Assembly: GCA_051294375.1 (NCBI GenBank)
Contig: CM119265.1
Span: forward strand, 14,128,124 to 14,192,123
Length of the DNA stretch: 64,000 nucleotides
Reading direction: 5' to 3'
Source: Paraspadella gotoi
Taxonomy: Eukaryota > Chaetognatha
Positions 35,214 through 51,190 of this stretch are shown piece by piece. The notes beneath the pieces were generated by a model that did not search any database, had not been told where the DNA came from, and saw only the letters and a list, made by a program, of their open reading frames with translations. The translations under genes and the position numbers were made by a program. Position 1 is the first letter of the stretch. Each line of letters starts with the position of its first letter.

Positions 35214-37280
35214 AACTCCTTCATTAAGTTTTTTTCTCGAATAAAAAGCCCACGAGAAGTGCGAATTATTTTTCTTTTTTTGATCTCTCTGTTTTTAGGT
35301 TTCTGGTTTTTTTTATCTCAATCTAACTTCTCTTATACTACTACTACTCTCAAACTTTAATCCTCGTTTTTCTGGTCAGAGACAATTCTTGTTGTTGTTA
35401 TAGTGTTGCAATAGTTGTTGATTTTCATGGTTGGATTTTTGTTGTCATCCAAATTGTCATTGGTGTCGTTTTGTGCCTCGCGGTAATGTAGAATTCAGAG
35501 GAAATCGTTTCACAATTTTACACATCAATTTTTAAACCAATAAACAGTTTTTGGATTTTTTAGATAATTTATTTTTACAATTATGTCGATAAGCGGACTG
35601 ATGACGACTACCCTTTAGCTCCCCCGTGTCCAGTTTTCGTTCCCCCTAAGACACACTTCCGGCAGGAGAGTTTCTGAGAAACCAGGACCTAGTAGTTATA
35701 AGATAATGGTTTTACTTAATGAGGCACTGGGTCGCGAATTATATTATCTCGTGTTTATTGTTTAAAAACATAATTATGCTTCAAATAACTATTTTTCTTA
35801 CTTTTTATCTGTTCAGAAAACAGTTTTTAAGTATCGTCTAATGTGCCACACTTGATGAGAAAATGTTTTCGCTGGTATTTTTTTTTTAATTGCATTGTCT
35901 ATCTAATATTTCCAGGAAAAATACGACCTGTAACGTGGAATAAAACAACACCTGAGTTTATTTTGTATCAATTTAATATACAAACATTAATCGAATACGA
36001 TTTTGTCACAAAATTTAGTAAAGATTACCGTTTACTATACAGATAATATTGTTATTTTTAGTTACAAGTTTTTTGCTGTTGAAGTTTGTTAAAGACTGAA
36101 CAAATAAAATATCAATTTATAATTATATGGATGTATTTTTTGATAAATAAACTATAGTGAAAGCCACAAGTTAAATAGTAATAAAAGTTTTTCATCATGA
36201 AAGAAGACAGTAAAAGTAAAAACTGTTTTGCTTAATACTTTTATACCATCATGATCATCAGTGGTAGAAAGACAGCAACGCCAACCCAGTAGTTTTTTTT
36301 TCTCAGCTAAAGCACATTGTTTTTTGCGAAGAAAGACTAATTCACTTCATAGCCGATTTTAAGAATGTGGGCTTACAAAAAGTGAGTGTGAACTAAGAAA
36401 TAGCACGTAGTTTACTTCTAATACCTTTTATAAATTTACGTCAGATAACTACGTAATACAATGTAGATAATATGGTAAATATTAAAAATTGTCACGTAGC
36501 TACGCGTAGCTCTAAAGTAGTGAATACGGTAAACCTCTGGGGCTTATACATAATACATATAACTAATTTAAATGGCTAAAAGAATTAATGTTACAATTTT
36601 CATAGTTATTATTTATTAATAATAATTAGTATGAAATAAATATGGAAAAGTATCTTTTGTTTATTTCTTATTCACTGTGAGTCGCTACTCATTGCCAATT
36701 GCCAATGACATTGGTTGCCCTAAGAAAATTGAGCAGTTCTGATCCGAAAGCTTATTTCGGAAATCATGTATAGCCATGCGTATGCACTATGCAGTATGCA
36801 TTATAGCCTGTCCGGTCCCCCCCCCCGGCCCCTGGCTATCATTAGTTTTAAATCTGGTAACGAATAACGCAGTGTGGCGTGGTCGTGGGCCGGAATCAAA
36901 AATAAAAGGATCTCGAACCCCTGATACTGGCGAGTCTAAAATTTTGTTTGTCGCTTCATAAAGAAATAATTCAATCTGAAAAATATGTATTAATTTATGC
37001 CCCGATTAGATAAGAAGAAGATAGATTAGAAAAGAACTGAATATAAGCTCTTTTTTTTGCGATTAAATATTATTATATACGTATTTATTCAAAATATTCA
37101 AAATCTATAATATATGAATGCTATTACAATATCGTGTTGGATAAAAAAGAAAGTTTTATTCCTTACAATCATAAAGTCAAAAAATAACGGTTGGAAAAAA
37201 GATATTTAATTAACTAACGTAATGGTTAACGGTGATGAATAGTCCCTTTTCTAAGCCAGCTCTTTACAAAAATTTTAATC
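35214..37280. other. Intergenic AT-rich DNA
   Basis: No gene supported. A small GC-rich patch at about 35590-35700 and a C9 run at 36820-36828 stand out. Confidence 0.45.
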
Positions 37281-37289
37281 CTTTAAAAT

Positions 37290-37440
37290 CAAAATCCGGT
37301 TGCGGTGGAGTGGACGAAAATGCCAGGGCAATACAGGCCTGTAACCAGTGCAATTAGAAAACGTCACGATTAACCGTAACTGCTCTGGCGGCAGACCTTA
37401 TCGCCGTGGCCAAAGGCGGAACGTGAGCATCACGAAGACG
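37290..37440 (+). ncRNA. Candidate structured RNA or SINE
   Basis: A compact GC-rich island within AT-rich flanks. GCCAGGGCA (37322-37330) pairs with TGCTCTGGC (37381-37389) over nine base pairs, including one G-U pair that is allowed only in plus-strand RNA. It is followed by a GGCG...CGCC hairpin (around 37387-37405). The enclosed region includes GTCACGATTAACCGTAAC, itself quasi-palindromic. I cannot match it to a known RNA family. A SINE is equally possible. Confidence 0.3.
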
Positions 37441-37510
37441 TGATGTGAAGCGCGGGTTTGTAAAGACGAATTTGAAGAGGACCCCGAAATTCCGAGCTTT
37501 TAAAGAGAAA

Positions 37511-37513
37511 GAG

Positions 37514-37548
<35 letters not shown>

Positions 37549-37560
37549 GAGAGAGAGAAA
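37511..37560. repeat. (GA)n microsatellite
   Basis: GA tract of about 50 bp with one GTGGA interruption. Confidence 0.93.
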
Positions 37561-38519
37561 TACGAACTTTGATCCTTACCGAAAAAAGTGAAAAAAAATC
37601 GAATGAAAATAAAACAGTGAATCTAGAATCGATTTTTGGAGATTTTATATAAGGCGCATCAGGCAAATTCAAATAAGGAAAGGTTCGAGAGCATAATATG
37701 TTTATGAAATTTTTATTTTTTGTTTCTATTTTTTTTTTGGAAGAAGGGTTCGACCAACTTTAATCGTGAGCGCTTTTCTAGTTAGGAAAGTAATTTTTTA
37801 ATTTTTTTAATACTACACAATTAGCAGTAATTATTTTATAAATTTAATTTTACTCCGATTATTTCTTTATCTCTTTCTCTTTTTTTTGGTCTTTCTTCAT
37901 ACTTTAACAATTGTATTTTATTCACTATTATAACTCATATTAAGTTCTTTTTTTAAAACTTGTCACCGCCAAAAAAAAATTCATTCTCTTCGTATCAACT
38001 TTCATTCCTTCCAATTACATTTAATACATTCGTAGGAAAATTGTTTTCTGTCTCCGCATTTTTGATAGATTATACTTTTTTTTTGTCTTCGCTGGAAGAC
38101 GACTCCGACCTTCGATTCGAATTATGTTTTGTCAACTCTGTGCCAAGGTTTCGAAGAGAAATATTGTTTTTATTACAAATTGATCATTGTTTTTGGAAAT
38201 TTTAAGCCCGAAAGTCAAGAGAAATTGAAATTTAAAAAAAAAATTAGAATTTTAGAGCTAGATTGCTTAGTTAACCATCTAATGAGCTAACGTTGAAAGC
38301 TAAGAACGTTAATTAAAGCTTTAGTTGTCTAATTGTATAAATGTAGAGTAGGAAAATGCACGAAGAAAGTAAAAAGGCGGAAAAGCTAATTATCTGTCTT
38401 AGAAAATATTTTAAAAAAGAAAAAGAAAGAAAGAAAGAGAGAATTTCATAGTCGTTTAAGGAAATTCAAATTCGTTTAGTACCGTGTAAAAAGCGTCTTA
38501 AGCCCCAACCCCTTTTTTT

Positions 38520-38800
38520 CTCCCTCTCGTTTTGTGACGTCGCTCTTTCCTATCGTCGGCGCCCCGCTGGTCTTTCTTATCAGTCCCCGCGCATCCATAT
38601 GGGAGCGGGAAGAGCGAGCGGAGGAAGAGCAGCGGCCGCGTTGCCGCCATGGTGCGGGCCTCGCGCGGGGTCTCCGCTCCCCGCGTTGCCATGGTGACGC
38701 GAAGGCGACGACGGAGTCTCGCTTGCGCTCTTTCCGTTTGGGATCGGAAGCGACCTTCGCCGAGACGAGCGTCATCAACGGATTTTCCGATTTCATCCGG
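38520..38800. promoter_or_regulatory. CpG-rich island with X-box
   Basis: A sharply bounded GC- and CpG-rich block in AT-rich surroundings. It contains TGACGTCG (about 38535) and an X-box GTTGCCATGGTGAC (38685-38698). It resembles an unmethylated promoter. Open frames on both strands here (for example 38534-38812 plus) reflect GC composition and are not called genes. Confidence 0.42.
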
Positions 38801-39386
38801 GTTTTTCTTTAAATCTTTCTGGCGGTAAAAATACTTTTGTTTTAAAATCGTCGATGAAGCCTCACTTCTATTGAAAGGTAAGTCTTTACGTTTTTACGTT
38901 TTTTTTCTGTTAAAATGTCTTAGCAGAACTTGATGTGCAAACTTGAGCAAGTCGGCGACTCAAAAAGATAACAATTTATTATAAGTTTCCAAACACAATA
39001 TTTTACGACAGCAGTGTCAGCAAAATAGGTTTTAGTGCACAAACTAAAAATTTAAAAATGGGTAAAAGTTTTCATCAGCAACTTTTGAAACAAAATAAAT
39101 ATGTCAAATAATGTGGTGTAAATGATTTTATTTTTTTTTTTAAATCGTGAAAGTTTTTTTGTAATTTGGCCGATTTGGCCAAACGCGTGAGGACTAATAA
39201 AGTACGGTCAAAAAAGAAGATTTACTGAGGCGAGCCATAATATTTTACATGCCCCACAAGTATACTGTAAATTCGTTTTCTCTTAAAAAAAAGTTGAGAA
39301 CTATACCTTATGAATAACTAAAACTTAATTATATTTATATATCAATTTTACTCAGAATTTTCCCAACAATCCATTTTTTTAGTGAG

Positions 39387-39396
39387 CTCTCTCTCA

Positions 39397-39428
<32 letters not shown>
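39387..39428. repeat. (CT)n microsatellite
   Basis: CT tract with one CACTTT interruption. Confidence 0.93.
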
Positions 39429-39432
<4 letters not shown>

Positions 39433-39943
39433 TGTTTATTCGCTAATACTTATTTTGTACTGTGCACGTGCGTATGTAGATAATATAAATTTTGTCTTAA
39501 ACTTAACAAGGTTTGTTATCGTCATCCAGGATCGACTCATCGATTCGTACTTCGTGGTTTAATCCTCCAGATTTCGGCGAAAACCAAATCCGACTTTGAT
39601 GAAGATTTTATGGGGTAAAGATTCTTCTCCATCTTTCTTTCTCTCTCTTTCTTCCTTTTTTCTTTCTTTCTTCCTTTGTTTTCCCTTTTCATCTCTCCGC
39701 TGAATATTTCATTCTTCATCGGATTTCATTTTTGCTCTCATCGTCCCTAAACTCCCATGATTCATGATGAGAAACTCTCGCCGAACTTCGTTGACGAAAT
39801 CCCGAAGAATGGAACGAAATTGTCGTCATAATCACGCGTTAGATTCATTCGCCTTCTCTTTCCACGACCTTTGAAAAACCTTGAGGATGAAAATTTTTTG
39901 ACCGCAACCGGCCGCCGTGAAACTGAGTTGTTTCTCTCTCTTT

Positions 39944-39948
39944 CTCTT

Positions 39949-40021
<73 letters not shown>
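39944..40021. repeat. (CT)n microsatellite
   Basis: CT tract of about 75 bp with TTT and TTCT interruptions near its left end. Confidence 0.95.
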
Positions 40022-40024
<3 letters not shown>

Positions 40025-40155
40025 CTTTCTTACCTCCTCGTACTTACCGTGAACATCCAACCTTCTTCCCCCCCCACCTCACGCCCCGAACCATTCCCGA
40101 CCTCATTGACCTCTCCCCGATCCCCGGACCACGAACATTGTCTTTTCCATCCGCG

Positions 40156-40392
40156 CACGTGACTCTGCGGGTCGAGTCGCATGACGCTGGACCGGTGACG
40201 GAGTCCGGCGATCGGACGAGACGCGCGCCCGAGCACGCGACGACGCGGAGAGGGAAAAATATCGAACTCTGACGACGGGAAGAAGATAAAACTAAAAGAA
40301 ATTAATAAAATGATGAATAAGAAAAGAGAGAAAAGAAAAAACTGAGAAGGAAATTATCTTATCTTAAATCGAAAAGAATCATAACTTTCACA

Positions 40393-40491
<99 letters not shown>

Positions 40492-41109
40492 CGCCACGTG
40501 TTTTCCCTGATCACGTGACCCTTAGACGCCCGCGGACCCATTACAGACTCTTAGCCCCAATTAATCCAAGACTCGGAGACGGACCGTCTTGGCTTTCCCG
40601 TCCGCCGCCGTCGTTTTGGTCCGCCGACATTGTCGTCGTCTTCGCCGTTGAAGATCCTTTGGTCGTCGTCTTTTTCTGGCTTCGTTGTCTTGAAGTGAAT
40701 ATTTGATTCGACGAACCCTTTTTCGGTGATCACCGCTTCTCGTTCTCATTCCATCTTGCCAAGTCGCGGTCCTCAAAGAAGAACTCAATCCATATATGAC
40801 TCCTTTTCTAATCCCCCCCCCTCCCGGTCCTCCGTTTCATCTACGATGCTGATCAACCGTCCGATCTCATATATTTTTTCCCGCTCTACTTTGTACTGAA
40901 CCCTTTTTATCACGTGAACCGTTCTCTCCTTTCGCCATCACCCACTTCACTTCGCCTTCGAACAATCCCGCCCTCTTGAACGCGACGCCGTCAGCGCCGC
41001 CGAAAGCGAATCGCTTGATTGAGAGAAAAAGGGGGAATCTCAGTTGTTTCTTCCGATTGTTTACTGACAAGAAGGATTCGTATTTATTTATTGACTTCTT
41101 TTGACGTCA
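40156..41109. promoter_or_regulatory. CACGTG/CRE sites upstream of the LIM-homeobox gene
   Basis: CACGTG E-boxes at 40156-40161, 40495-40500, 40512-40517 (ATCACGTGAC) and 40911-40916, and a perfect CRE TGACGTCA at 41102-41109. They lie 1-2 kb upstream of the LIM-homeobox start, among GC-rich segments. Regulatory use is inferred from motif density only. Confidence 0.35.
40396..40489. repeat. (CT)n microsatellite
   Basis: Uninterrupted CT tract of about 47 units, ending directly at GGCGCCACGTG. Confidence 0.98.
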
Positions 41110-41453
41110 TATCTGGCACGGTTGAGATGACATAGAATTATACGTCGAAATAATAGGGTTATTTAAAAATTTTTGTACTTCATTATTAGATAAAACGTTT
41201 TCATCATTTTGATTGACTATTTTTAAAGTTTATACCATATTGGAAATGAAAAATGTCGTCTCGACTTTATAAAAGTATTAATATATTTTGGTTTGTCTCT
41301 TTCATTTCAGTTGCACTCAATTATACTTTGCTAAAATGACGGTTCATTCAAATCAGAAAACGTCAAGGTTTTTAAATTTAAGAATCGAGGAAAAAAAATA
41401 ATGTCGTATAAATGTCATAAAGTGTAAAAAATTTTCTCCCTCGGGCATTTTCT

Positions 41454-41764
41454 TTGTCCACTCTCCAATTTCCGCGCGGAGAAATTTTATCTCTTCAACA
41501 AAGTCCGAATGGCGTCGTTGTCATCATCTTTGTCATCTTCGTCGCCATCACAGTTGTCGTCTGCGATGTCGTCGTCGTCGTCGTCACGTCCGCAAACGTC
41601 ATTATGTTCAATTATGGTCTCTTCAAGTTGGTCTCCCTTCGAGCGTCGAGGGGGCAAGGGGGGGGAGAGAGTCGGTGGAGAGCGACATTGGCGGGAAAGA
41701 GAGAACTTAGAAGAGAGGTTGAAATCGGTAAGGAAGGATATTAGGATTCAAGGGGTCAAGGGGT
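41454..41764 (+). other. Possible untranslated leader exon of the LIM-homeobox gene
   Basis: The coding start at 42159 directly follows a strong pyrimidine tract and acceptor (TTCCTTCCCCAG), so an upstream exon, or trans-splicing, is expected. A donor GGG|GTAAGG at 41763/41764 is the best candidate end of such an exon. Its Ser-rich frame (from 41509) cannot be joined to the LIM frame in phase, so the exon would be non-coding. Confidence 0.3.
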
Positions 41765-41916
41765 AAGGTTTAAGAAGGGTAAATAAATGCGTCCATTTAT
41801 TATGCTTCCCTCGATCAATTGGCTTCTTTAAGGTCTCACTTTCTTTCTCCCCCTCTCTATTTATCTCTACATTAGGCCCTTACTTTTTTCCCGTCACTTT
41901 CTTTTTTTTCGCTTTG

Positions 41917-42000
41917 CCTTGCCTTGCCTTGCCTTGCCTTGCCTTGCCTTGCCTTGCCTTGCATTGCTTGCCTGCTTGCTTTCTTGCTTGCTTTCTTTTT

Positions 42001-42079
<79 letters not shown>

Positions 42080-42089
42080 CTCTTTCTTT
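41917..42089. repeat. (GCCTT)n then (CTTT)n microsatellites
   Basis: About nine GCCTT pentanucleotides (41917-41963), a transitional GCTT-rich stretch, then about 23 CTTT units (41998-42089). This lies 70 bp before the LIM-homeobox coding start and inside its presumed 5' intron. Confidence 0.95.
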
Positions 42090-42158
42090 CCTTCATCTTT
42101 AAACACAATTCATGAACCTTTACCTCACCTCACCTCCCTCTTTCTTCCTTCCCCAGAG

Positions 42159-46446
<4,288 letters not shown>

Positions 46447-47422
46447 ATCAACAAAGGCCCCCAAAGACATTTTCTTTATGGGCAAGTCCTCGCAAAACTA
46501 TTTTCGATCTCATATCAAATATTTTCCCATTACTTCGTGACATACGTAAGGAGCGACTGACATGACAGATATCTTCGTCGTGAGTGCGCTAACACTAACC
46601 ACCATGACAATCTCACCCCTTTTAAAATACCAACATTTTTTTTCCGATATTTATTCTGTTTAAGTCTCCCTCGTGTCAAATTGTCAATTTCTTCGTATCC
46701 GTTCGTGTTTGGAATAAAACGATTTACATTTTACAGTCAAGGGAGTAATTTTTATTTCGAAAATAGTAGAAACGTTAGTTTCTTTCACGATTCTGTTTTC
46801 AAATATACCAAGTTCTTCATTTTTACCGTAAATATTGTCGAGGATGAAACCGGTTTGGTTTTAATCTTCGAGCGACGATCCCTCGACTCATGCACCAATG
46901 AGAATGAGTAATTGAGTATACGAGCAGTCGAGCACACCTACACACCCACACAACAATCACACCCAAAATGCCTAGAATTTAAAACGTAATGTCTCTAGCA
47001 CGAATTGAAGTTAACCAAAAAGCGATGAATGGATGGATGTATCTTTTCAATGTATGGGTCCGACCGATCAGCCACTGATGCAAAAATTTATTGAAATTGT
47101 TTACTCTAATCTAAACCTCTAATCTAAACCTAAAATATTTTGTTGATAGCATCGCAGAGAATGTATTATCAAGTAGATCGCCTCTTTTTTCTTTTGATTG
47201 ACCCATCAGAGAGGAGGCTTCCTTCAGGAAACCGACGGCAGGGAAACGAGAGAGGGAACGAGATCACTCTTTTAGTTACCTTCAAGAAACTAACATCAAA
47301 CTCCTTATGGACTATTTGTTATATTGTTAATTGCCTGCATTTTCTCTGCATATTTTGTAAGTTAATTATCATCATCCCAACTTGTCAATAAAACCCCTCT
47401 TAAAACACCTGCTTCCTTCGTG

Positions 47423-47468
47423 TGGTGGCAGCTGTGGGATTCGAACCCACGCCTCCAAAGAGACTGAC
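47423..47468 (-). pseudogene. tRNA-Leu 3' half with CCA end, or extended primer-binding site
   Basis: On the minus strand the sequence is the 3' half of a tRNA-Leu: the variable arm TCTCTTTGGAGGC, the T arm GTGGGTTCGAATCCCAC (47450-47434), the acceptor strand AGCTGCC, discriminator A (47426) and then CCA (47425-47423). Animal tRNA genes do not encode CCA, so this came from a mature tRNA. Either a tRNA fragment was retroposed, or the plus strand TGGTGGCAGC... is a retrotransposon primer-binding site with unusually long tRNA complementarity. The 5' half of the tRNA is absent. Confidence 0.75.
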
Positions 47469-47549
47469 TGACTGAGACCAAAAACAAAATTTAATTAAGA
47501 AATCCCATGGGCCAAAACGAGTTGTACCAGACGCTAGTTTCACACATAT

Positions 47550-47690
47550 TATGAAATTGGTACAACCAATATAAAAATTATCTATTCATTTAATAAATAA
47601 ACTATCTTGCCCCTGACTTAGGACAGGCTTTGGTGGTTTAAGGCCTCCATCACTCTTACAAGAAAATGACATAGCAGGTCCCTGCAAGCT
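47550..47690 (-). repeat. Interspersed repeat family 3, copy 2
   Basis: Nearly identical to 42507-42647 and in the same orientation. It lies about 80 bp from the tRNA-Leu fragment. The low divergence between copies suggests recent spread. Confidence 0.78.
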
Positions 47691-48565
47691 ATATTAAACT
47701 ATACTATACCAAGACCGAAAATAATTACTTGATAGTAAGAATTTTAATCGCCCAAATAACAGTTTTAAATCGCTTTTTTAATATCTTTTTTTTTTTACTT
47801 ATAGTTTTTAACTTAAAAACATCAGATCGTAAAAGTGTTGGAGGTGATGAAAATTAAGTCGCTACACAAAGGTAGTTTTATTTTTTTTAACAAAACCGGT
47901 CGTATCCAGTTTTGTTGTCCTTTCGTCTGCAAGAGCCCAAAAGTTTTGGTTGCGCGTCGACTTTCATTGGGTTGGGTTCCGGATTTCGCCCCACGAACAC
48001 AAATTCTTTTCGAATCCCAGAGAAAATCTTAAGATTTACTTTCTTTCGGGAAAAGTTTTTCTTTGTGAGATTTGAAGGGAAAAGATATTGGAGTTTATTG
48101 ATAATCGTCAACGGAGAGAGTTTCATTTAGTCTATTATTCGATCAAAAAAGTTTCTTAAAATGTTTCAGAATTTCGTGTAGAATTAGAAAAATGAAAATT
48201 AATTTTTTGTTTACATACGACTTTGTATTACGAAACAGAAGTCGTTGTATGTTAACAAACAATTCATTTTCTACCTCGAACAAATAACGGAACGACAAGA
48301 AAGGAAAACAAACTATATAAAAATAATATCTTTTCTTTTTATGACTACCGGCGAAACTTTTTTTAGATTATGTATTTTTCTTTCAAACTAATAGTAAAAA
48401 ACATAATTATTTGCGTTATGTAATATAAAATATATCAATATTCATCGACAGACGGATCGACCGACAATTGTTGCGTTATAGGACGACAACCGAGCTGCGT
48501 AATTTTAAATTTCTGATTAATTTTCTCAAGAAAAAAAAACAAACAAAAAAGCAAACAAACAAAAA

Positions 48566-50642
48566 ATGCCGCCGAGAAGCGACAACGAAGCCTACGAAGA
48601 TGTGAAGTACGAATCGAATTCGCCGGCCAAGTTCGCCAAGTGGTTCTGTCTCCTTCTCTTCGTCGTTTTCTTCCTCATCATCTTCTTCATGCTCATCTAC
48701 GTTCTGGCGAGGGTAGACTTCACGGAGAAGGTGAGGGTGGAAGCGGCGGGTAAGTCAAAGCAGGGCGTGAAAGAAGGGTGAAGAAAATGGGTGGGGTATA
48801 AAATGAATCAAAAACTTGTAACTTATCGTAAGAAAAGTTTGAAATTCATTTTTCAAAAGCTCCGATCTCTCCTTTACTCACTTCTTACAAATGACAATAT
48901 TTCCTCTCCTCTGAAGCGAATTGGAAATCTCCACGGTGACGCGGACAGAGACGAGAAGGACACCAAGTTGGACTCGGTCCTCAAGAAGTTGGAGGAGTTG
49001 GAGGAAAAAGTTGAGAGGCTGGACGCGAAAGTTGGGGTGGGCTCGATTAGACGCAGCAACCATACGCGCACGGTTTTCGAGTTGGTCGAAGAAAACAGAA
49101 ATAACGTCATCGGGATCGTCGCTGATGTCAAAGGTGGGGGAAAGGAGGTGGGGACTGGGGGAGAGTCAGGGGATAAGAGGAACCGATCAGCGTCGACACA
49201 TTATAAATAAACAAATGAATATAGAGATACGGATAGACTTACGAATTAATTTTAGGCGATTTGAAGTTGGTTCTGCAAATTCAGTTGTGCTTTTTTAAAT
49301 TATTTATTTATTTATTTATTTTTGCAAATATTTGGATTCACATAGAAAAATGACTTTTTATTTCTTTAATTGCACGTTTTCTACCACCTACAAATTGCCT
49401 AATATATGCCAAATACATTGTAGGCTTAAATTCAAATTCATATCAACAGATAACATTTATTCAATCATGCTCACAATTTTCAAACCAACCAACCAACCAA
49501 GCAACCAACCAAGCAACAACTATTGCGTTGCCTTAAAAACTATCAGCTGGTGTTTCTTCCTCTCTCAATCACCTCAGCGACGAGAGACAAGGTCGGTTCC
49601 TACTCGTCGAACGCCTCGTCGTCCGTGTTCCAAGTCTTGGAGGATCGAACGACGAAGATCGTCGGCGACGTCGACGCCGTCTCCAAGAAGATCGGAACGC
49701 CGCCTCAAGTGGGGGGCTCCAACGTCTTCAACGACGTCTTCTCGGGAATCCAACGGAACGCCCAACGCGGCGCTCAACCTAGTCAGTCTCAGATTTGTTT
49801 AAAATTTCATTCCATTACTAATGACATTAGCGTTTTCGTAATCCAACATTCAATCCCCGACCAGATTCTCAGACTTGCGGAGGCTTGGCCCCCGATCCCA
49901 ACAACACGTCAGCAAGTTCAGAGAAAGCGGGATCGGAATTTTCCAAGGCTTTTCAGCCGGGGAGCAAGTCTTGTCAAGCTGGACAAACCCTGGCGCAGTG
50001 TTTGGCGGTGTGTTATCGTAATAAACAACAGTTTGTTCAATTATAACTCTCGCCAATCGTTTCGAAGCTCATTTGTTCGTTTTTTCTTGGTTTCAGAACA
50101 ATGGCGAAATTTACGAGAGTCTCAGCGTCAGCAACGTCGCCATCTCTCTCAATTTTAACTACAATCAGGCGCGTGAATTGTGCGCTATTACGTTCACAGT
50201 GAACCAAGCAGCTCGGGCGCCGAAAGTGTTTCACATCGAATACGCCGATTTTCCGGCCAGCAACGCCAACGTCAAGTGGTACAGAATCTTAAGGTGAGAA
50301 AATATATTGTTCAAAGTTTTAATTTTTATCATTTAATTCTTGAAAATAATTCTGAAGAGATGTTGACTGGCTCCGTAGACAGAGATAGTCTCATAGACTT
50401 TTTTACAAACACAAACAAATTGAGAGAAGAAACAATTTTTTTTTCCTTTTTTTTTAAGCGTCTCAAAATCTGACTGGACCGACGGAGAGACGCTGTCGAG
50501 AGGGTTTCCGGTCGGACGTTCCTTCGGCCCTCACATCTACTGGCGAATTCTCGTGGACAGCTTCAGCGGAGTTCTCAGTCTTTTCGACGTCAAACTTTAC
50601 GATGCCTCATCGCAGTTTGTCGTTCCGGTCAACGTTGTTTGA
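48566..50642 (+). CDS. Type II membrane protein with coiled coil and discoidin-like C-terminal domain
   Basis: Six exons join in phase to 369 codons plus TGA: 48566-48730, 48917-49133, 49578-49781, 49865-50007, 50097-50293 and 50459-50642. A donor 29 nt further on in exon 1 would put a stop in frame, so I chose GAGAAG|GTGAGG. Residues 1-25 are hydrophilic, and residues 27-48 form a membrane helix (FCLLLFVVFFLIIFFMLIYVLA). Residues 71-95 form a heptad-like coiled coil (LDSVLKKLEELEEKVERL). Residues 200-243 are Cys-containing, and residues 244-365 form a beta-rich domain. The latter has VFHIEYADF, VKWYRIL and, near the end, IYWRILVD...LFDVKLYDA, echoing the end of F5/8 type C (discoidin) domains. 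The chain probably trimerises outside the cell or in a luminal compartment. A SUN-domain protein was considered, but the SUN hallmarks are absent. AATAAA is at 50649-50654. Exon 3 uses a weak donor, A|GTCAGT. Confidence 0.85.
49296..49516. repeat. (TTTA)n and (AACC)n short tandem repeats in intron 2
   Basis: TTTA tetranucleotides at about 49300-49321 and AACC/AAGC-type repeats at about 49487-49516, both within an intron of the type II membrane protein gene. Confidence 0.85.
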
Positions 50643-51190
50643 GAATAGAATAAATGGAGAAAAAATGGAAGAATGAGAGGAAGTATGATGAAGATTTAAC
50701 GAAGAGATGGTGGAAGAACAATTCAAAAGGTCTAAAGCCCAAATTATTTTTGAAAAGCACGCGAAGGGGCAAATGTAAAAAAAAAGTATAGACAATTTAT
50801 TTCACACTTATCATTGTTGTTGCATTTTACATGTTAATACGGTGTTATTGTCAACTGTAAATTGTATATTCCTGTTATGTAAAAGAAACGAGAATGAAAT
50901 TTAATACATTTTAAAAATTATGAATTTTAGTAGAATCATGTGGTTGTTTCGTTGTTAAATTTTACATCTATTACCCTAAAAATTACAAATTTAGTGAAAA
51001 GAGCATCTGCTTGAGTTTAGAAGCATTAACTGAATGACAGAGGTCGCAACGTATTGAATAAAAGAAAAAAGACGAATACAAAAGTTTAAGCCTAAACTTT
51101 CTGTTCTAAACAGTTCAGTTATAAAGTAGTTATTAAAAAATGAGTTTCCAACTTAGTTAAGTTTCCTAATTTTAAATTTAGTTTAAAACA

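Larger units (their letters stand above)
46447..48565. other. Intergenic region between the LIM-homeobox and type II membrane genes
   Basis: Contains the LIM gene 3' flank with AATAAA at 46713-46718, a tRNA-Leu 3' fragment, one copy of repeat family 3 and AT-rich DNA. The segment at 47138-47420, starting TGTTGATAG and carrying AATAAA at 47388-47393 just before the tRNA-complementary sequence, could be a long terminal repeat. This is inferred from arrangement only. Confidence 0.45.

Noticed and set aside
35082-35360. Plus-strand frame sharing about 45 residues with 20560-20686
   Set aside because: The similarity follows from the duplicated 271-bp element. Substitutions between copies are a mix of silent and replacing changes, so there is no evidence for coding selection.
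48566-50642. SUN-domain protein as identity of the six-exon gene
   Set aside because: The coiled-coil stalk fits, but the C-terminal domain lacks the SUN signature and ends like a discoidin-type beta sandwich.
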